A stretch of DNA of 64,000 nt from Caprella mutica (lineage: Eukaryota; Arthropoda; Malacostraca; Amphipoda; Caprellidae): contig CANNZV010001041.1 of assembly GCA_947561585.1 (NCBI GenBank), forward strand, positions 188,834 to 252,833. The letters are read 5' to 3'. Positions 1 to 12,000 of the stretch are shown one piece after another. Made by a program: the position numbers and the translations under genes. The notes beneath the pieces were generated by a model, which saw only the letters and a program-made list of their open reading frames with translations, searched no databases and had not been told where the DNA came from. Within the stretch, counting starts at the first letter, position 1. Every line of letters begins with the position of its first letter.

Positions 1-394
1 TAATGACTTGTATGACTTGTAATCTGGAGTAATGCTATGTATATTAGCACTCCCATTATGATTTTTAGTCACTTTTATCTTAAATTGCTGTCTGGCATCT
101 GGGCCAAGACAAAGTCAGGGTCCAGATAAAGAAGTCTACCGTTCATCAGAGTCCTTTTCTTTAAAAAAAAGTTATATTAAAAAGATACAGATTAAAATCT
201 TATTTACTTTCAAATTAAATTTTTAAAAATAAAATAAAGCTAAAATAAAACTTACACATAGAAACTTGCATGAGATTCAAGGGAAATTTGCATGAGATAA
301 AAATGTATTAATGCTTGAATTTTTTGAATTAAAATTGATAATATTCCATAAACAAACACACAGGCAAACTAGCATACAGCTATCAAATTCTTAA
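1..394. other. AT-rich intergenic, no gene seen
   Basis: I see no open frame with coding character, RNA gene or clear repeat here. Short A and T runs dominate. Confidence 0.6.
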
Positions 395-989
395 AGGTCC
401 CCTCCAAGCAAATATTTTTATTGCCTTATTCAACGAGGCTAATGTTTCTTATCATTTTGCTGCAAACCGCATCGAATTTGGTAGCATATTTTTAATTTTA
501 TATGCTTTTAAAGATTTTTATAATCTAAACTGTACAAAACCTATTTTACTTCCGACTTACTAATTTAATAAGTTTTCAGCCTGAAGAAAAAGAATGTACA
601 CCATTTGTTTTGATTGTCAACTAGGTATTAGGTTTAATAAATCCATTTAATATTCGTGTAAAGGTAGGTATAAAATTAGATAAACTTATTATAGAAACGT
701 TTATATACCTTAGGAAACAATTAATATATAAAATATAGGCCGAAAATGCATGGTTTGTTTATAAAATTCAAATTTGTAATCAAAACAAAGAGTGCACAAT
801 CTTCTTCTCGAGCATCAGATTAGTGATTCGCTCAATTGTTGCTCACAAAGTATTAAAAAACTTTAAAAATAAATTATGAAATATATACTGAACCGAATTG
901 TATGCGGTTTGCGGAATAATGATCGTAAACCTTAGTTCTATAATATTATGTTATAAACTCATTTTTTTCCCGGAGCCTGGAGAGGACCT
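395..989. mobile_element. Non-autonomous DNA transposon with TTAA target duplication
   Basis: The left end starts AGGTCCCCTCCAAGC and the right end is the inverse of AGGTCCTCTCCAGGC (13 of 15 matches). TTAA lies directly outside both ends (391-394 and 990-993). A TTAA duplication is typical of piggyBac and Kolobok superfamilies. The interior of about 595 bp is AT-rich with no transposase frame, so this is a MITE-type derivative. Confidence 0.7.
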
Positions 990-1561
990 TTAAAAGATAT
1001 TCAGTAAAAACATGACAGATGAATATAAACTCTATTTAGCATTTCCTCCACATACAACATACAATGTTAAATATCTCTCACATATACCCACACCGAATAT
1101 TAAAAACAAAGAAACACACATATATTAGATACATAACTATACTCAAACACTCAGGAGACAGGACACAATCATTCATACACACATTTGAATTCTACAGAGT
1201 TCATATTTTCAGTTTCTAAAATTCGGATCGTTTTACACATGCTTAAGATTTCTTCTGCATTCGATTTGGTGAACACACGTGCGCGTCTCTGCGCAGCTCC
1301 TAAAAATTTAAATATTTTGTGTCACCAAAATTGTGTGTTACAAGACGGATCGACCTCTTCATTAAAATGAAGAAATTAATTATCATCTGTCAGTTATAAT
1401 TGTCATTATATTTATGAAGTTTTGATAAACGACTAAACGTAATTTAATTAGTATTCAAATAGGCAGGCCCTAGACCATAAGTATCTAAAAGCTGAGCGGC
1501 GCACTACAATACGGCGCACCACTGTACTTTCTATTAATGACCTCAATGTGAAAAACTGTTA
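990..1561. other. AT-rich intergenic, no gene seen
   Basis: There is one short open frame of about 60 codons near 1185-1370, but it has no recognisable protein character and no splice context. I do not call a gene. Confidence 0.5.
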
Positions 1562-1650
1562 TGTAGTGTGTTGTATCTGCTAGTTTGTTGTTCTGCACAC
1601 TTCATGATTGTTTAATGACCTGGCAGGGGGGTTCGGGGCCCTAGACCCCA
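1562..1650 (+). repeat. Dispersed repeat, copy 1 (CTAGTTTGTTGT family)
   Basis: A stretch with TGTATCTGCTAGTTTGTTGT followed by a TTTAATGACCTGGCAGGGGG core recurs inverted at about 30815-30900. It also forms both arms of the centre of the palindrome at 42244-42947. Four copies in 64 kb mark a dispersed element; its true ends are not clear here. Confidence 0.6.
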
Positions 1651-1660
1651 CTGGCTAGAC

Positions 1661-2082
1661 CCAGATTGTATTTGGTGGTAAATTCCAATATATCAGGAGA
1701 TATTTAATTTCTCTAATAAAAAAATTCCTGCAATGTCGGAGGATATTTAGCTATTAATTCCTATATTACCATTAATTTTGGGAGGGGAAACTGGAAAAAT
1801 GTTGGAGGACTAGACAAATTTATGAAAAATGTTGGCAGCTATTTCTCAGATTTTTGAAAAAGTCAGCCAAGTAAAATAGTATGTCTCATAAACTCGCCAT
1901 TTGTCTCTCCAGCTCTCTCCAAAATTGAACAAATTCTCTCCAAAATGATCAAATTTTCATAAATTCTCTCCAAAATAACATTGTAGCATAGGAGAAAAAT
2001 AGATAAAACTCGCCATTTGCATTTGGGACATGCTTTATTACTTGGAAAGTCAGAGGAGTTCGGTGCACCAAATACAAACTGG
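1661..2082 (+). mobile_element. CCAG...CTGG short element, interrupted by a nested one
   Basis: The ends are CCAGATTGTATTTGGTG and CACCAAATACAAACTGG, a near-perfect 17-bp inverted repeat. Flanks GGCTAGAC and CCCTAGAC agree at 6 of 8 positions, an aged 8-bp target duplication. A second element (1867-2045) sits inside. Without it the element is about 243 bp, close to its relatives at 2787-3025 and 3033-3283. No coding capacity. Confidence 0.8.
1867..2045 (+). mobile_element. CCAAGT...ACTTGG short element nested in another
   Basis: The element starts CCAAGTAAAATAGTATG and ends with the inverse of CCAAGTAATAAAGCATG. It is flanked by a perfect 8-bp duplication AAAGTCAG (1859-1866 and 2046-2053). 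It interrupts the element at 1661-2082. A relative lies at 18394-18618 in inverted orientation. Confidence 0.85.
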
Positions 2083-2126
2083 CCCTAGACTAAGGTATTA
2101 GATTCCTAGGTAATTACTATTAGCTA

Positions 2127-2250
2127 TCTAAATAAGCACAGTGCATGCTATAATGTATTACTTTATGTATTTAACGTGTGTTTTGAAGCTATGGCATTTC
2201 TGTTGTCAGAGGCCGCAGTTAGTTAGTGGGCCGCAATTTACCTGCTTGAC
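2127..2250 (+). repeat. Direct duplication, copy 1 (partner at 4208-4336)
   Basis: About 125 bp beginning near AGTGCATGCTATAAT and ending CAATTTACCTGCTTG recurs at 4208-4336 with substitutions. The end segment, inverted, also appears near 4135 and 44258, so it is probably one terminus of a further short element. Confidence 0.6.
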
Positions 2251-2251
2251 C

Positions 2252-2620
2252 CTATTTGGTGCAAAAAATCCCACTGACTTTTTCAAAAAGCTGAAAAAAT
2301 CCACCATAGATTTCCAGTAAATCCAGACTGCAGGAACTGGTAAACTGTTCTCCAAGAAATCCTCTATTTTGGCTTTTGTTCTCAGTAAATATAGGAAGAA
2401 AATAAGGATTGTTCGCACAGAAAATGTTAAAAATGTCCCATGTTCTGCAGTTTGGCAAGTAATTTGGCTGATCCACCAACATTTTCCCAATTTATCCACC
2501 AAAAATTAATGGTAACATAGGAATAAATAGCTAAAATTCCAGACTTTGCCAGAATATTATTTTCAAAGGGAAAAAATTTCACCGACATGTCGGTGGAATT
2601 TACCACGAAATACAGACTGG
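2252..2620 (+). mobile_element. Degraded CCAG...CTGG element with a nested CCAGACTGCAG element
   Basis: The outer element resembles the intact copy at 18785-18923: TATTTGGTGC on the left, AAATACAGACTGG on the right. Inside it, 2323-2455 begins CCAGACTGCAGGAACTGG and ends CATGTTCTGCAGTTTGG, matching the intact copy at 19243-19386. The outer left terminus is decayed. Confidence 0.65.
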
Positions 2621-2786
2621 TAAGGCTGCCAAATAAAATAGTATGGCTCATAATCTCTCCACAAAATGATCAAAGTATCATAAATTCTCTCCAAAATAAC
2701 ATTGTAGCATACGCATAGGAGAAATTAGAAAATTAGATATTTCTCGCCAAGGGCTCAAAATAACTGTCACAAAGTTACAAACTCGC

Positions 2787-3025
2787 CCAGTTTGTATTTG
2801 GTGCACTGAACTCCTCTGACTTTTTCAAAAATCTGAGAAATAGCTGCCAACATTTTCCATCTAATTGTCTAGTCCTCCAACATTTTTCCAGTTTCTCCTC
2901 CCAAAATTAATGGTAATATAGGAATTAATAGCTAAATATCCTCCGACATTGCAGGAATTTTTTTATTAAAGTAAATTGAATATCTCCCGATATATCCTTG
3001 GGATTTACCACCAAATACAATCTGG
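2787..3025 (-). mobile_element. CCAG...CTGG element, inverted copy, perfect target duplication
   Basis: This is an inverted relative of 1661-2082 (239 bp). Its ends are CCAGTTTGTATTTGGTG and CCACCAAATACAATCTGG. A perfect 8-bp duplication AAACTCGC flanks it (2779-2786 and 3026-3033). Confidence 0.85.
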
Positions 3026-3032
3026 AAACTCG

Positions 3033-3283
3033 CCAGATTGTATTTGGTGGTTAATTCCAATGATATCTCGGGAGATATTTAATTTCTCAAATAAAAAAAT
3101 TCCTACAATGTCCTGTCGGAAGATATTTAGCTATTAACTCCTATATTAGTATATTACCAATAATTTTTGGAGGAGAAACTGGAAAAATGTTGGAGGACTA
3201 CACAAACTGATGAAAAATGTTGGCAGCTATTTCTCAGATTTTTGAAAAAGTCAGAGGAGTTCAGTGCACCAAATACAAACTGG
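3033..3283 (+). mobile_element. CCAG...CTGG element, direct copy
   Basis: A 251-bp copy with termini CCAGATTGTATTTGGTGG and TGCACCAAATACAAACTGG. The flanks GAAACTCG and CAAACTTT are consistent with a decayed duplication of host sequence CAAACTCG. It abuts the inverted copy at 2787-3025. Confidence 0.8.
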
Positions 3284-3345
3284 CAAACTTTTCCTTAAAA
3301 TGGCTAGTTTGGACATTCTTTATTACCTGGTGGCTGGTAAGGCTG

Positions 3346-4740
3346 TAAGCCCAGGCTCCAATTTCTCTCCAAAGATTTTCTAATTTTTCTCGAAAATGGT
3401 CAAAAATCTTGAATTACTCTCCAATAATCACATGTAAAGATAGGAATTAATTTGGAAACTGTCGCCAGATAATTATGGGGACTAATTTCAAGGAGTCAAT
3501 AGTCGTCGGATAAACTTCACAACTTCATGCATCTTTTGCAGACTGGTGTGCGAACAATCCTTTATTTCTTCCCATATTTACATGTATTTTTTACTGAGAA
3601 CAGAAGCTAAAAATTAAAATAGAGGATTTCTTGGAGAACACTTTACCAGTTCCTGCAGTCTTGCCAGAATCTGTGCAGGAGTTTTTGATTGAATTTTAGA
3701 AATTGGAGATCTCTACAGGAGATCTGAGATCATGAATTAATCCATGTTTCAGAGGCTAGAAAATTGTAAGCCAAAATTTCTTTAAAATTCTTAGCCAACC
3801 CAATTTGTCTCAATTTTTGAAGATTTCAAGCTAAAATTAACATGGAACATAGGAATTAATTCAAAATTTTAAACCAATTAGACATATCTGAGTTTTGACC
3901 ATTAGAAATCTAAGCCAATTAATTGGCTTTAACTGACATACTCTGTAACATGGGAATTTATTTCTATGTTACCATTAATTTTGCTGCTGGAGATTATGAA
4001 TTAATACCTATGTTATTGTTACCATTAATTTTGCTGCGGGAGATTCTGAATCTGCTGCTGAGAGTCAGAGAGTAACTCTCTCTCTCAAAAAGAAATCTCT
4101 GCTGGAGAAGAGACATTATGCAGACTGGTCATGCAGGTAAATTGCGGCCCTCTCAAGAGAGTCTCTAAAACATTCTGAACAGAAATTACATTAAAATGTT
4201 AAATATTTACCTTAAGAAGCGCAGTGCATGCTATAATTTAGTAATTTAAGTTTTTAACAAGTGTTTTGAAGCTAAGATGTTTCAGTTGTTAGAGGCTGCA
4301 GTTAGTTAGTGTGCCACAATTTACCTGCTTGGCTCTAAGCCAATCCAGTGGCAACCCACACTGCAAGAACTGGTAAACTCACTAAAAAGTTCTCCAAGAA
4401 ATTCTCTATTTTGGCTTCTGTTCTCAGTAAAATACATGTAAATATAAGGGGAAATTAAGGATTGTTCACACAGAAAAAGTTAAAAATGTCCCATTTTCTG
4501 CAGACTGAAGCCAATTAACCCAGTCTGCAGAATATGGAAGATATTTGGGAAATTTTCTACAAATAATTTTGACTCACTCCCTATGTTTACATTAATTGTA
4601 CTATTAAAACTTCTGAATTAATCCCTATATTTACATTAATTTTACTGTTAAAAGAATAAGAGATAATCTACAAACTTTTTTCTGTAGACTGTCAATTAAG
4701 TAAATTAACTACAAGCTATGGCAGTGAGCTATGCCCTCCA
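3346..4740. repeat. Zone of decayed CCA...TGG elements
   Basis: The stretch holds several partial termini (TTCCTGCAGTCT near 3650, GCAGACTGG near 4120, CCCAGTCTGCAGAATATGG near 4518). It also has repeated copies of an internal box close to CCTATGTTACCATTAATTT. The partner of the 2127-2250 duplication lies at 4208-4336. No gene is visible. Confidence 0.6.
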
Positions 4741-4877
4741 AAATCAAAATGTCTTTAAAAATATTCTCTAAATATCTAAAAAAATTCTATTAATTTCTAA
4801 CAGTATTCTATGAATAATTTATAAAGATATTCTCTAAAATATTCCCTAAATTTGAAAATATAACTATTTTATTAATT

Positions 4878-7800
4878 TCTAAAAATATTCTCTACATTTC
4901 CAGAAAATATTCTCTCAATTATCTCCAAATAATATTCTCTCAATTATCTCCAAATAATATTATCTCTATCTCCAATAATATTCTTTCAATTTCCAAAAAA
5001 TATTCTCTCTATCTCCAAATAATATTCTCTCTATCTCCAAATAATATTCTTTCAATTTCCAAATAATATTCTCTCTATCTCCAAATAATATTCTCTCAAT
5101 TTCCAAATAATAAAATCTCTATCTCCAAATAATATTCTCTCAATTTCCAAATAATATTCTCTATCTTCAAATAATATTCTCTCTATCTCCAAATAATATT
5201 CTCTCTATCTCCAAATAATATTCTCTCTATCTCCAAATAATATTCTCTATCTCCAAATAATATTCTCTCAATTTCCAAATAATATTCTCTATCTTCAAAT
5301 AATATTCTCTCTATCTCCAAATAATATTCTCTCTATCTCCAAATAATATTCTCTCTATCTCCAAATAATATTCTCTATCTCCAAATAATATTCTCTCAAT
5401 TTCCAAATAATATTCTCTATCTCCAAATAATATTCTCTCAATTTCCAAATAATATTCTCTCTATCTCCAAATAATATTCTCTTTATCTCCAAATAATATT
5501 CTCTCTATCTCCAAATAATATTCTCTCTATCTCCTAATAATATTCTCTCAATTTCCTAATAATATTCTCTCTGTCTCCAAATAATATTCTCTCTATCTCC
5601 AAATAATATTCTCTCTATCTCCAAATAATATTCTCTCTATCTCCAAATAATATTCTCTATCTCCAAATAATATTCTCTCAATTTCCAAATAATATTCTCT
5701 CTATCTCCAAATAATATTCTCTATCTCCAAATAATATTCTCTCAATTTCCAAATAATATTCTCTCTATCTCCAAATAATATTCTCTATCTCCAAATAATA
5801 TTCTCTCAATTTCCAAATAATATTATCTCTATCTTCAAATAATATTCTCTCTATCTCCAAATAATATTCTCTATCTCCAAATAATATTCTCTATCTCCAA
5901 ATAATATTCTCTCAATTTCCAAATAATATTCTCTCTATCTCCAAATAATATTCTCTCTATCTCCAAATAATATTCTCTATCTCCAAATAATATTCTCTCA
6001 ATTTCCAAATAATATTCTCTATCTCCAAATAATATTCTCTCAATTTCCAAATAATATTCTCTCTATCTCCAAATAATATTCTCTTTATCTCCAAATAATA
6101 TTCTCTCTATCTCCAAATAATATTCTCTCTATCTCCTAATAATATTCTCTCAATTTCCTAATAATATTCTCTCTATCTTCAAATAATATTCTCTCTATCT
6201 CCAAATAATATTCTCTCTATCTCCAAATAATATTCTCTCAATTTCCAAATAATATTCTCTCTATCTCCAAATAATATTCTCTATCTCCAAATAATATTCT
6301 CTCTATCTCCAAATAATATTCTCTATCTCCAAATAATATTCTCTCAATTTCCAAATAATATTCTCTATCTCCAAATAATATGCTCTCAATTTCCAAATAA
6401 TATTCTCTCTATCTCCAAATAATATTCTCTCTATCTCCAAATAATATTCTCTCTATCTCCAAATAATATTCTCTCTATCTCCTAATAATATTCTCTCAAT
6501 TTCCTAATAATATTCTCTCTATCTTCAAATAATATTCTCTCTATCTCCAAATAATATTCTCTCTATCTCCAAATAATATTCTCTCAATTTCCAAATAATA
6601 TTCTCTCTATCTCCAAATAATATTCTCTATCTCCAAATAATATTCTCTCAATTTCCAAATAATATTATCTCTATCTTCAAATAATATTCTCTCTATCTCC
6701 AAATAATATTCTCTATCTCCAAATAATATTCTCTATCTCCAAATAATATTCTCTCTATCTCCAAATAATATTCTCTCTATCTCCAAATAATATTCTCTAT
6801 CTCCAAATAATATTCTCTCAATTTCCAAATAATATTCTCTCTATCTCCAAATAATATTCTCTATCTCCAAATAATATTCTCTCAATTTCCAAATAATATT
6901 ATCTCTATCTCCAAATAATATTCTCTCTATCTCCAAATAATATTCTCTATCTCCAAATAATATTCTCTATCTCCAAATAATATTCTCTATCTCCAAATAA
7001 TATTCTCTCAATTTCCAAATAATATTCTCTATCTCCAAATAATATTCTCTCAATTTCCAAATAATATTCTCTCTATCTCCAAATAATATTCTCTATCTCC
7101 AAATAATATTCTCTCAATTTCCAAATAATATTATCTCTATCTTCAAATAATATTCTCTCTATCTCCAAATAATATTCTCTATCTCCAAATAATATTCTCT
7201 ATCTCCAAATAATATTCTCTCAATTTCCAAATAATATTCTCTATCTTCAAATAATATTCTCTCTATCTCCAAATAATATTCTCTCTATCTCCAAATAATA
7301 TTCTCTCTATCTCCAAATAATATTCTCTATCTCCAAATAATATTCTCTCAATTTCCAAATAATATTCTCTATCTCCAAATAATATGCTCTCAATTTCCAA
7401 ATAATATTCTCTCTATCTCCAAATAATATTCTCTCTATCTCCTAATAATATTCTCTCTATCTCCTAATAATATTCTCTCAATTTCCTAATAATATTCTCT
7501 CTATCTTCAAATAATATTCTCTCTATCTCCAAATAATATTCTCTCTATCTCCAAATAATATTCTCTCTATCTCCAAATAATATTCTCTCAATTTCCAAAT
7601 AATATTCTCTCTATCTCCAAATAATATTCTCTATCTCCAAATAATATTCTCTCAATTTCCAAATAATATTATCTCTATCTTCAAATAATATTCTCTCTAT
7701 CTCCAAATAATATTCTCTCTATCTCCAAATAATATTCTCTATCTCCAAATAATATTCTCTATCTCCAAATAATATTCTCTCAATTTCCAAATAATATTCT

Positions 7801-8400
7801 CTATCTTCAAATAATATTCTCTCTATCTCCAAATAATATTCTCTCTATCTCCAAATAATATTCTCTCTATCTCCAAATAATATTCTCTATCTCCAAATAA
7901 TATTCTCTCAATTTCCAAATAATATTCTCTATCTCCAAATAATATGCTCTCAATTTCCAAATAATATTCTCTCTATCTCCAAATAATATTCTCTTTATCT
8001 CCAAATAATATTCTCTCTATCTCCAAATAATATTCTCTCGATCTCCTAATAATATTCTCTCAATTTCCTAATAATATTCTCTCTATCTTCAAATAATATT
8101 CTCTCTATCTCCAAATAATATTCTCTCTATCTCCAAATAATATTCTCTCAATTTCCAAATAATATTCTCTCTATCTCCAAATAATATTCTCTATCTCCAA
8201 ATAATATTCTCTCAATTTCCAAATAATATTCTCTCTATCATCAAATAATATTCTCTCTATCTCCAAATAATATTCTCTGTCTCCAAATAATATTCTCTCT
8301 ATCTCCAAATAATATTCTCTCTATCTCCAAATAATATTCTTTCTATCTCCAAATAATATTCTCTCAATTTCCTAATATTATTCTCTCAATTATCTCCAAA
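4878..8400. repeat. Satellite array, 20-22 bp units, about 3.5 kb
   Basis: The array is built from three close unit types: AATATTCTCTCTATCTCCAAAT, AATATTCTCTATCTCCAAAT and AATATTCTCTCAATTTCCAAAT. At roughly 21 bp each it holds about 160 units. Rare variants (CTAATAAT, TCTTCAAAT, AATATGCTC) recur in the same order in separate blocks, for example near 7221 and 7781. Larger segments have therefore been duplicated. The left edge (4740-4980) grades into degenerate units, while the right edge stops sharply near 8400. Confidence 0.95.
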
Positions 8401-8972
8401 TTACAATTTTTCAGAGATAGGCAAGAAAGTTGCCAGTCTCACTGCAATGCTGCGTGGTTGGTTGGTTGCCAGCATAATATATTAGAGGGTCAAAATAATT
8501 TCAGGTCACCACCCTGATTCATGTGAATAACGGGGGTAATGAATACAACTTAAATTCATTAAGAAAATTTTTCATGATTAAATTAAAATAGCAGGCTATG
8601 TTTATTTAAAGAAATATTATTTAATGTATTTGCTTCATAAATTAAGTCAACTAAGAAATAATCTGGTAAAAAATGATCCATTTAGAATGTCACATCATTG
8701 CACAATCAGTGTTGCTAAATCCCTGGACCCCAGTTATATGACTGGGTTTTGAAAAGTTTTTGAGCTTTAAAAGTCGCCAATAAAAATCTTGGCGATTTTA
8801 GCTCTACTTTACAACATGGCAAAGTTCTACAAACTAATCTTAGTTTTTTTCTAATCCTTTCCAAAATTTTAATAAATACTCTTCAAATTGATGTTACTAT
8901 TTACTCTAGCTACTAAACTATAATTTTATGGTGGTGATTTTCTTTATAATATGAATATATTCTTTTCCAACA
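8401..8972. other. Upstream region of HGH1
   Basis: No clear TATA box is seen. A splice acceptor (TTTTCCAACAG, ending 8972) lies 75 bp before the HGH1 start codon, so at least one 5' UTR exon is probably upstream, but I cannot place it. Confidence 0.4.
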
Positions 8973-9047
8973 GATTGTTACTAATTAGAGCACAAATTAT
9001 ATTCATTGAACCCTATTATACTAGCTGCAAACTTGAAAGAACACAAA

Positions 9048-12000
9048 ATGTCTGAGGCCATTATCGCAGAGCTGTTTGAATTTTTGAGTCATGAACGCAT
9101 TGACGTGAAAAAAGGAGCCTACCAAATTCTTGCTCGTGAGTTATCTCTTTGTTTGGGCTATACTATTATTAGTAATTCATTCTCTGTGATCATCTCTAAG
9201 ACTATTTAAAAGGTAGGTAGGTAGCTAATTGGTAAAAACTAGGTAGCTAAAAATTTGTTGTTCAGATTTTTTTTATTTTTTGTGAATTAAATCGAATTTT
9301 GTAAGCTACACATTTTATTTTGTTGAATGTTTTAAATTTGCCAATCAGTATTTATGAACAGTTCCATCAGTATTGGTTCATATCTAATAATCTTCTTTAA
9401 AAATGTCTATTTTTTATTGTTGTTAAACTATTTATGAAACTTAACACCTTAGTTATCTTTGAGAATCAAAAAATATCAAATTTACTATTTATCAATCCCA
9501 TATTTTTCAGAACAAAGTGGCAATCCTGACTTCATTTCCACCCTAATTCAGAAGCCAGATGTGATTGGTGTCCTGGTCAACACTCTGTCCGATGCTGTCA
9601 AACCTGACAATGAGAATGCAGTGCTACTTCCCTGTCTGCTCACCTCCCTCACCAACATTTCAACATCTGCTATGGGTGCAAACTCTCTGCTCAACCACAA
9701 AAAAATTATCACCTCTTTAGTAACTGTTAGTCAAATCAATAACTTGTGTGATAAATTTAAAAAAAAAAGGTTTTTCAAACTTTTAGAATGCTAATTTTTT
9801 ATCCTACGTGGCTCTATGAGAAAAATTTGATAATTAGCATTCATTCCCTGCTCAAAAAATTGAACCTCTTCTTCTTCAGATCATCAAGAACCCCAAGGAT
9901 AAATTTTCCGACTGTGCATCAGGTCTTCTCGCTAACATGACTCGTTCTCGCGTTTGTTGCCGGAAAGTCTTGGAGATCCTAGAAAATGACGACAAACGAA
10001 CATTGCCACAATTGTTGATAGTCGCTACAACCACAGGTTGGTTAACTAGAATGTTGGATTGAATGATAGAATTTAGCTGTAGCTTTACTGCATCCATGAG
10101 CTTGGCACTGACTGGTGGTAGGTGACTTCTTTCATGGAGCCGCTTTCCTTTCTGACTGCTTCTTCCAGTCCCTTGTATTTAATTTCCTTCAGCCAGTGAT
10201 ATGTCCTTTGGTTATCCAACATATACCCTCCACTTAATCACTAACGCTAGGTTTCTTTTTCAGGTTACAACACAGCTGGTAGTTCATTAGACCTTTTGAT
10301 GAACTTTGTGGAGAACCTGTCACAGTTAATGGAGGGAAGAAGGTGAGGAATGGTAATATATTAGGCTTGTACACACGCATCAGTGTTCTATCTGTGACGT
10401 CTCCACTCAGTGCCTCAATGAAAAACATAGTGTTACATTAAATTCAACACGTCAGGCTCAGTATTGTGTCCTCTCACTGCTAGAAAAGTTTTGAAAGGAC
10501 GCATCACGGACGTGTGTGAGCAATCTTTAGAGGAGGGAGAAGGCAATTACCAATATAAACAGCTTCATCGGCCACTTTCTTATTGAAGAATTTGCTATAA
10601 TTATAAAATATTCAAATTTGACTTTTTTTTTGAGTGTAAAATAATTTAACTGAAATAGTAATTTCAATATGTTTAATCTTGCTAAAACATGTTCTAACCC
10701 ATATTCCAGTGTTCTTCTGGACAGAGAGAAGGTTCTCATTCAGCGAATTCTCCCCTTCACAGTTTACGACAAGTCTGAAACACGGAGAAGAGCTGCCGTG
10801 GCCTGTCTCTACAACTGCAGCTTCAACAAAGGTTATTATTATTGCTGATGATTTAGTCTTTATTAGTTAAAGTACTTTGTATTCCATTAATTCCTTTAAA
10901 TTCCATTCAAGGAATTCATCCATAATGAAATCCTGCTTAGTGAATTTATTAGAGTCCTGAGTTAAAAAGTAGCCTCTATAGTGAACTAATTTCCTTTATT
11001 CTGTCATAAAATAGTCATTAGTTTTCTATATCTAATGGCCATTAGTTTTCTATATCTAATGGCCATTAGTTTTCTATATCTAATGGCCATTAGTTTTCTG
11101 AATCTAATGGCCATTCACTGCAGACTAAAGAATATTAAGTACAAGTGACTGTAAGAAGCAGTGAGAGAGGAAAGTGGCTAATAATAACTACCTCCCCTTC
11201 AGGTGATCACATGTGGTTGCTTAGCAGTGACGTGGACATTGCCTCTTACCTCTGCCTGCCCCTCCTGGCGGGGGGTGACACCTTCAGGGACGATGAGGTG
11301 GAGGACCTCAGTGACTTACTCGTCTATCCTGATGATGAGAAGATGAGGGAGAGTAGTGAGGGGATCAGACTGATGCTGGTGCAGGCACTCACACAGGTAA
11401 GGTGTACAGAAAGTTACGGTGAGGTGTGTGTCTTATTTATTTAACAAAGTGTTCCCATATAATTTGACCAAGGAATTGGGAACTCCAGGATCATACAGGT
11501 AATATATATGAAAATTGAAAACACAAAAAGAATATGAAGAACATTAAGGCCCTTCAAATAGAAATAGGAACAATAAGACCCGGTAAGCTTAAACGCTTCA
11601 AGGGCAACCTAGTTAAATTATGACTTTTATTTAGCATTGGAAGTCTAAAAACGTAACAAAAAAAATATATTGGTTTTCAAGTAAACCTAGCTTAAGGCCC
11701 GTTTACACGCTACGATAAATTGAAGCGATTTGTTGTACACTGAAATCGTAACAATTTATCGGATGATTGAAACAGTGTTTACACGCAACGATTTTTACTC
11801 CAATAGTTTTAGTCTTTACTAGCCGTCATGGAAGAAACATTTTAGAGGTCTGCATTTGGAATGTGTTTAGCATTATATATTGAGTTAGATTGCAACGATT
11901 TCCTGAAATTTGAGCCTGCTGATACCAATCACACAATCTAATTCCAATTCCAATAAATCGCTACGATCACCTGTTTACACCTGATAAATTGTAACAACCT

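Larger units (their letters stand above)
2629..3337 (+). mobile_element. CCAAAT element carrying two later insertions
   Basis: The left end CCAAATAAAATAGTATGG matches the ends of 1867-2045. The right end closes ...TTATTACCTGGTGGCTGG. The 8 bp TAAGGCTG is found directly outside both ends (2621-2628 and 3338-3345). Two elements of another subfamily (2787-3025 and 3033-3283) were inserted into it in opposite orientations. Confidence 0.75.

Noticed and set aside
1185..1370. Open frame of about 60 codons starting in TTG/ATG-poor context
   Set aside because: No family resemblance, no signal peptide and no splice or promoter context; expected by chance.
4878..8400. CRISPR-like array
   Set aside because: Units are contiguous with no unique spacers and the genome is eukaryotic; it is a satellite.
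10679..10870. Open frame across HGH1 exon 5 in a different frame
   Set aside because: The HGH1 frame gives conserved residues (LLDREKVLIQRILPF, ACLYNCSF) and phase-matched junctions.
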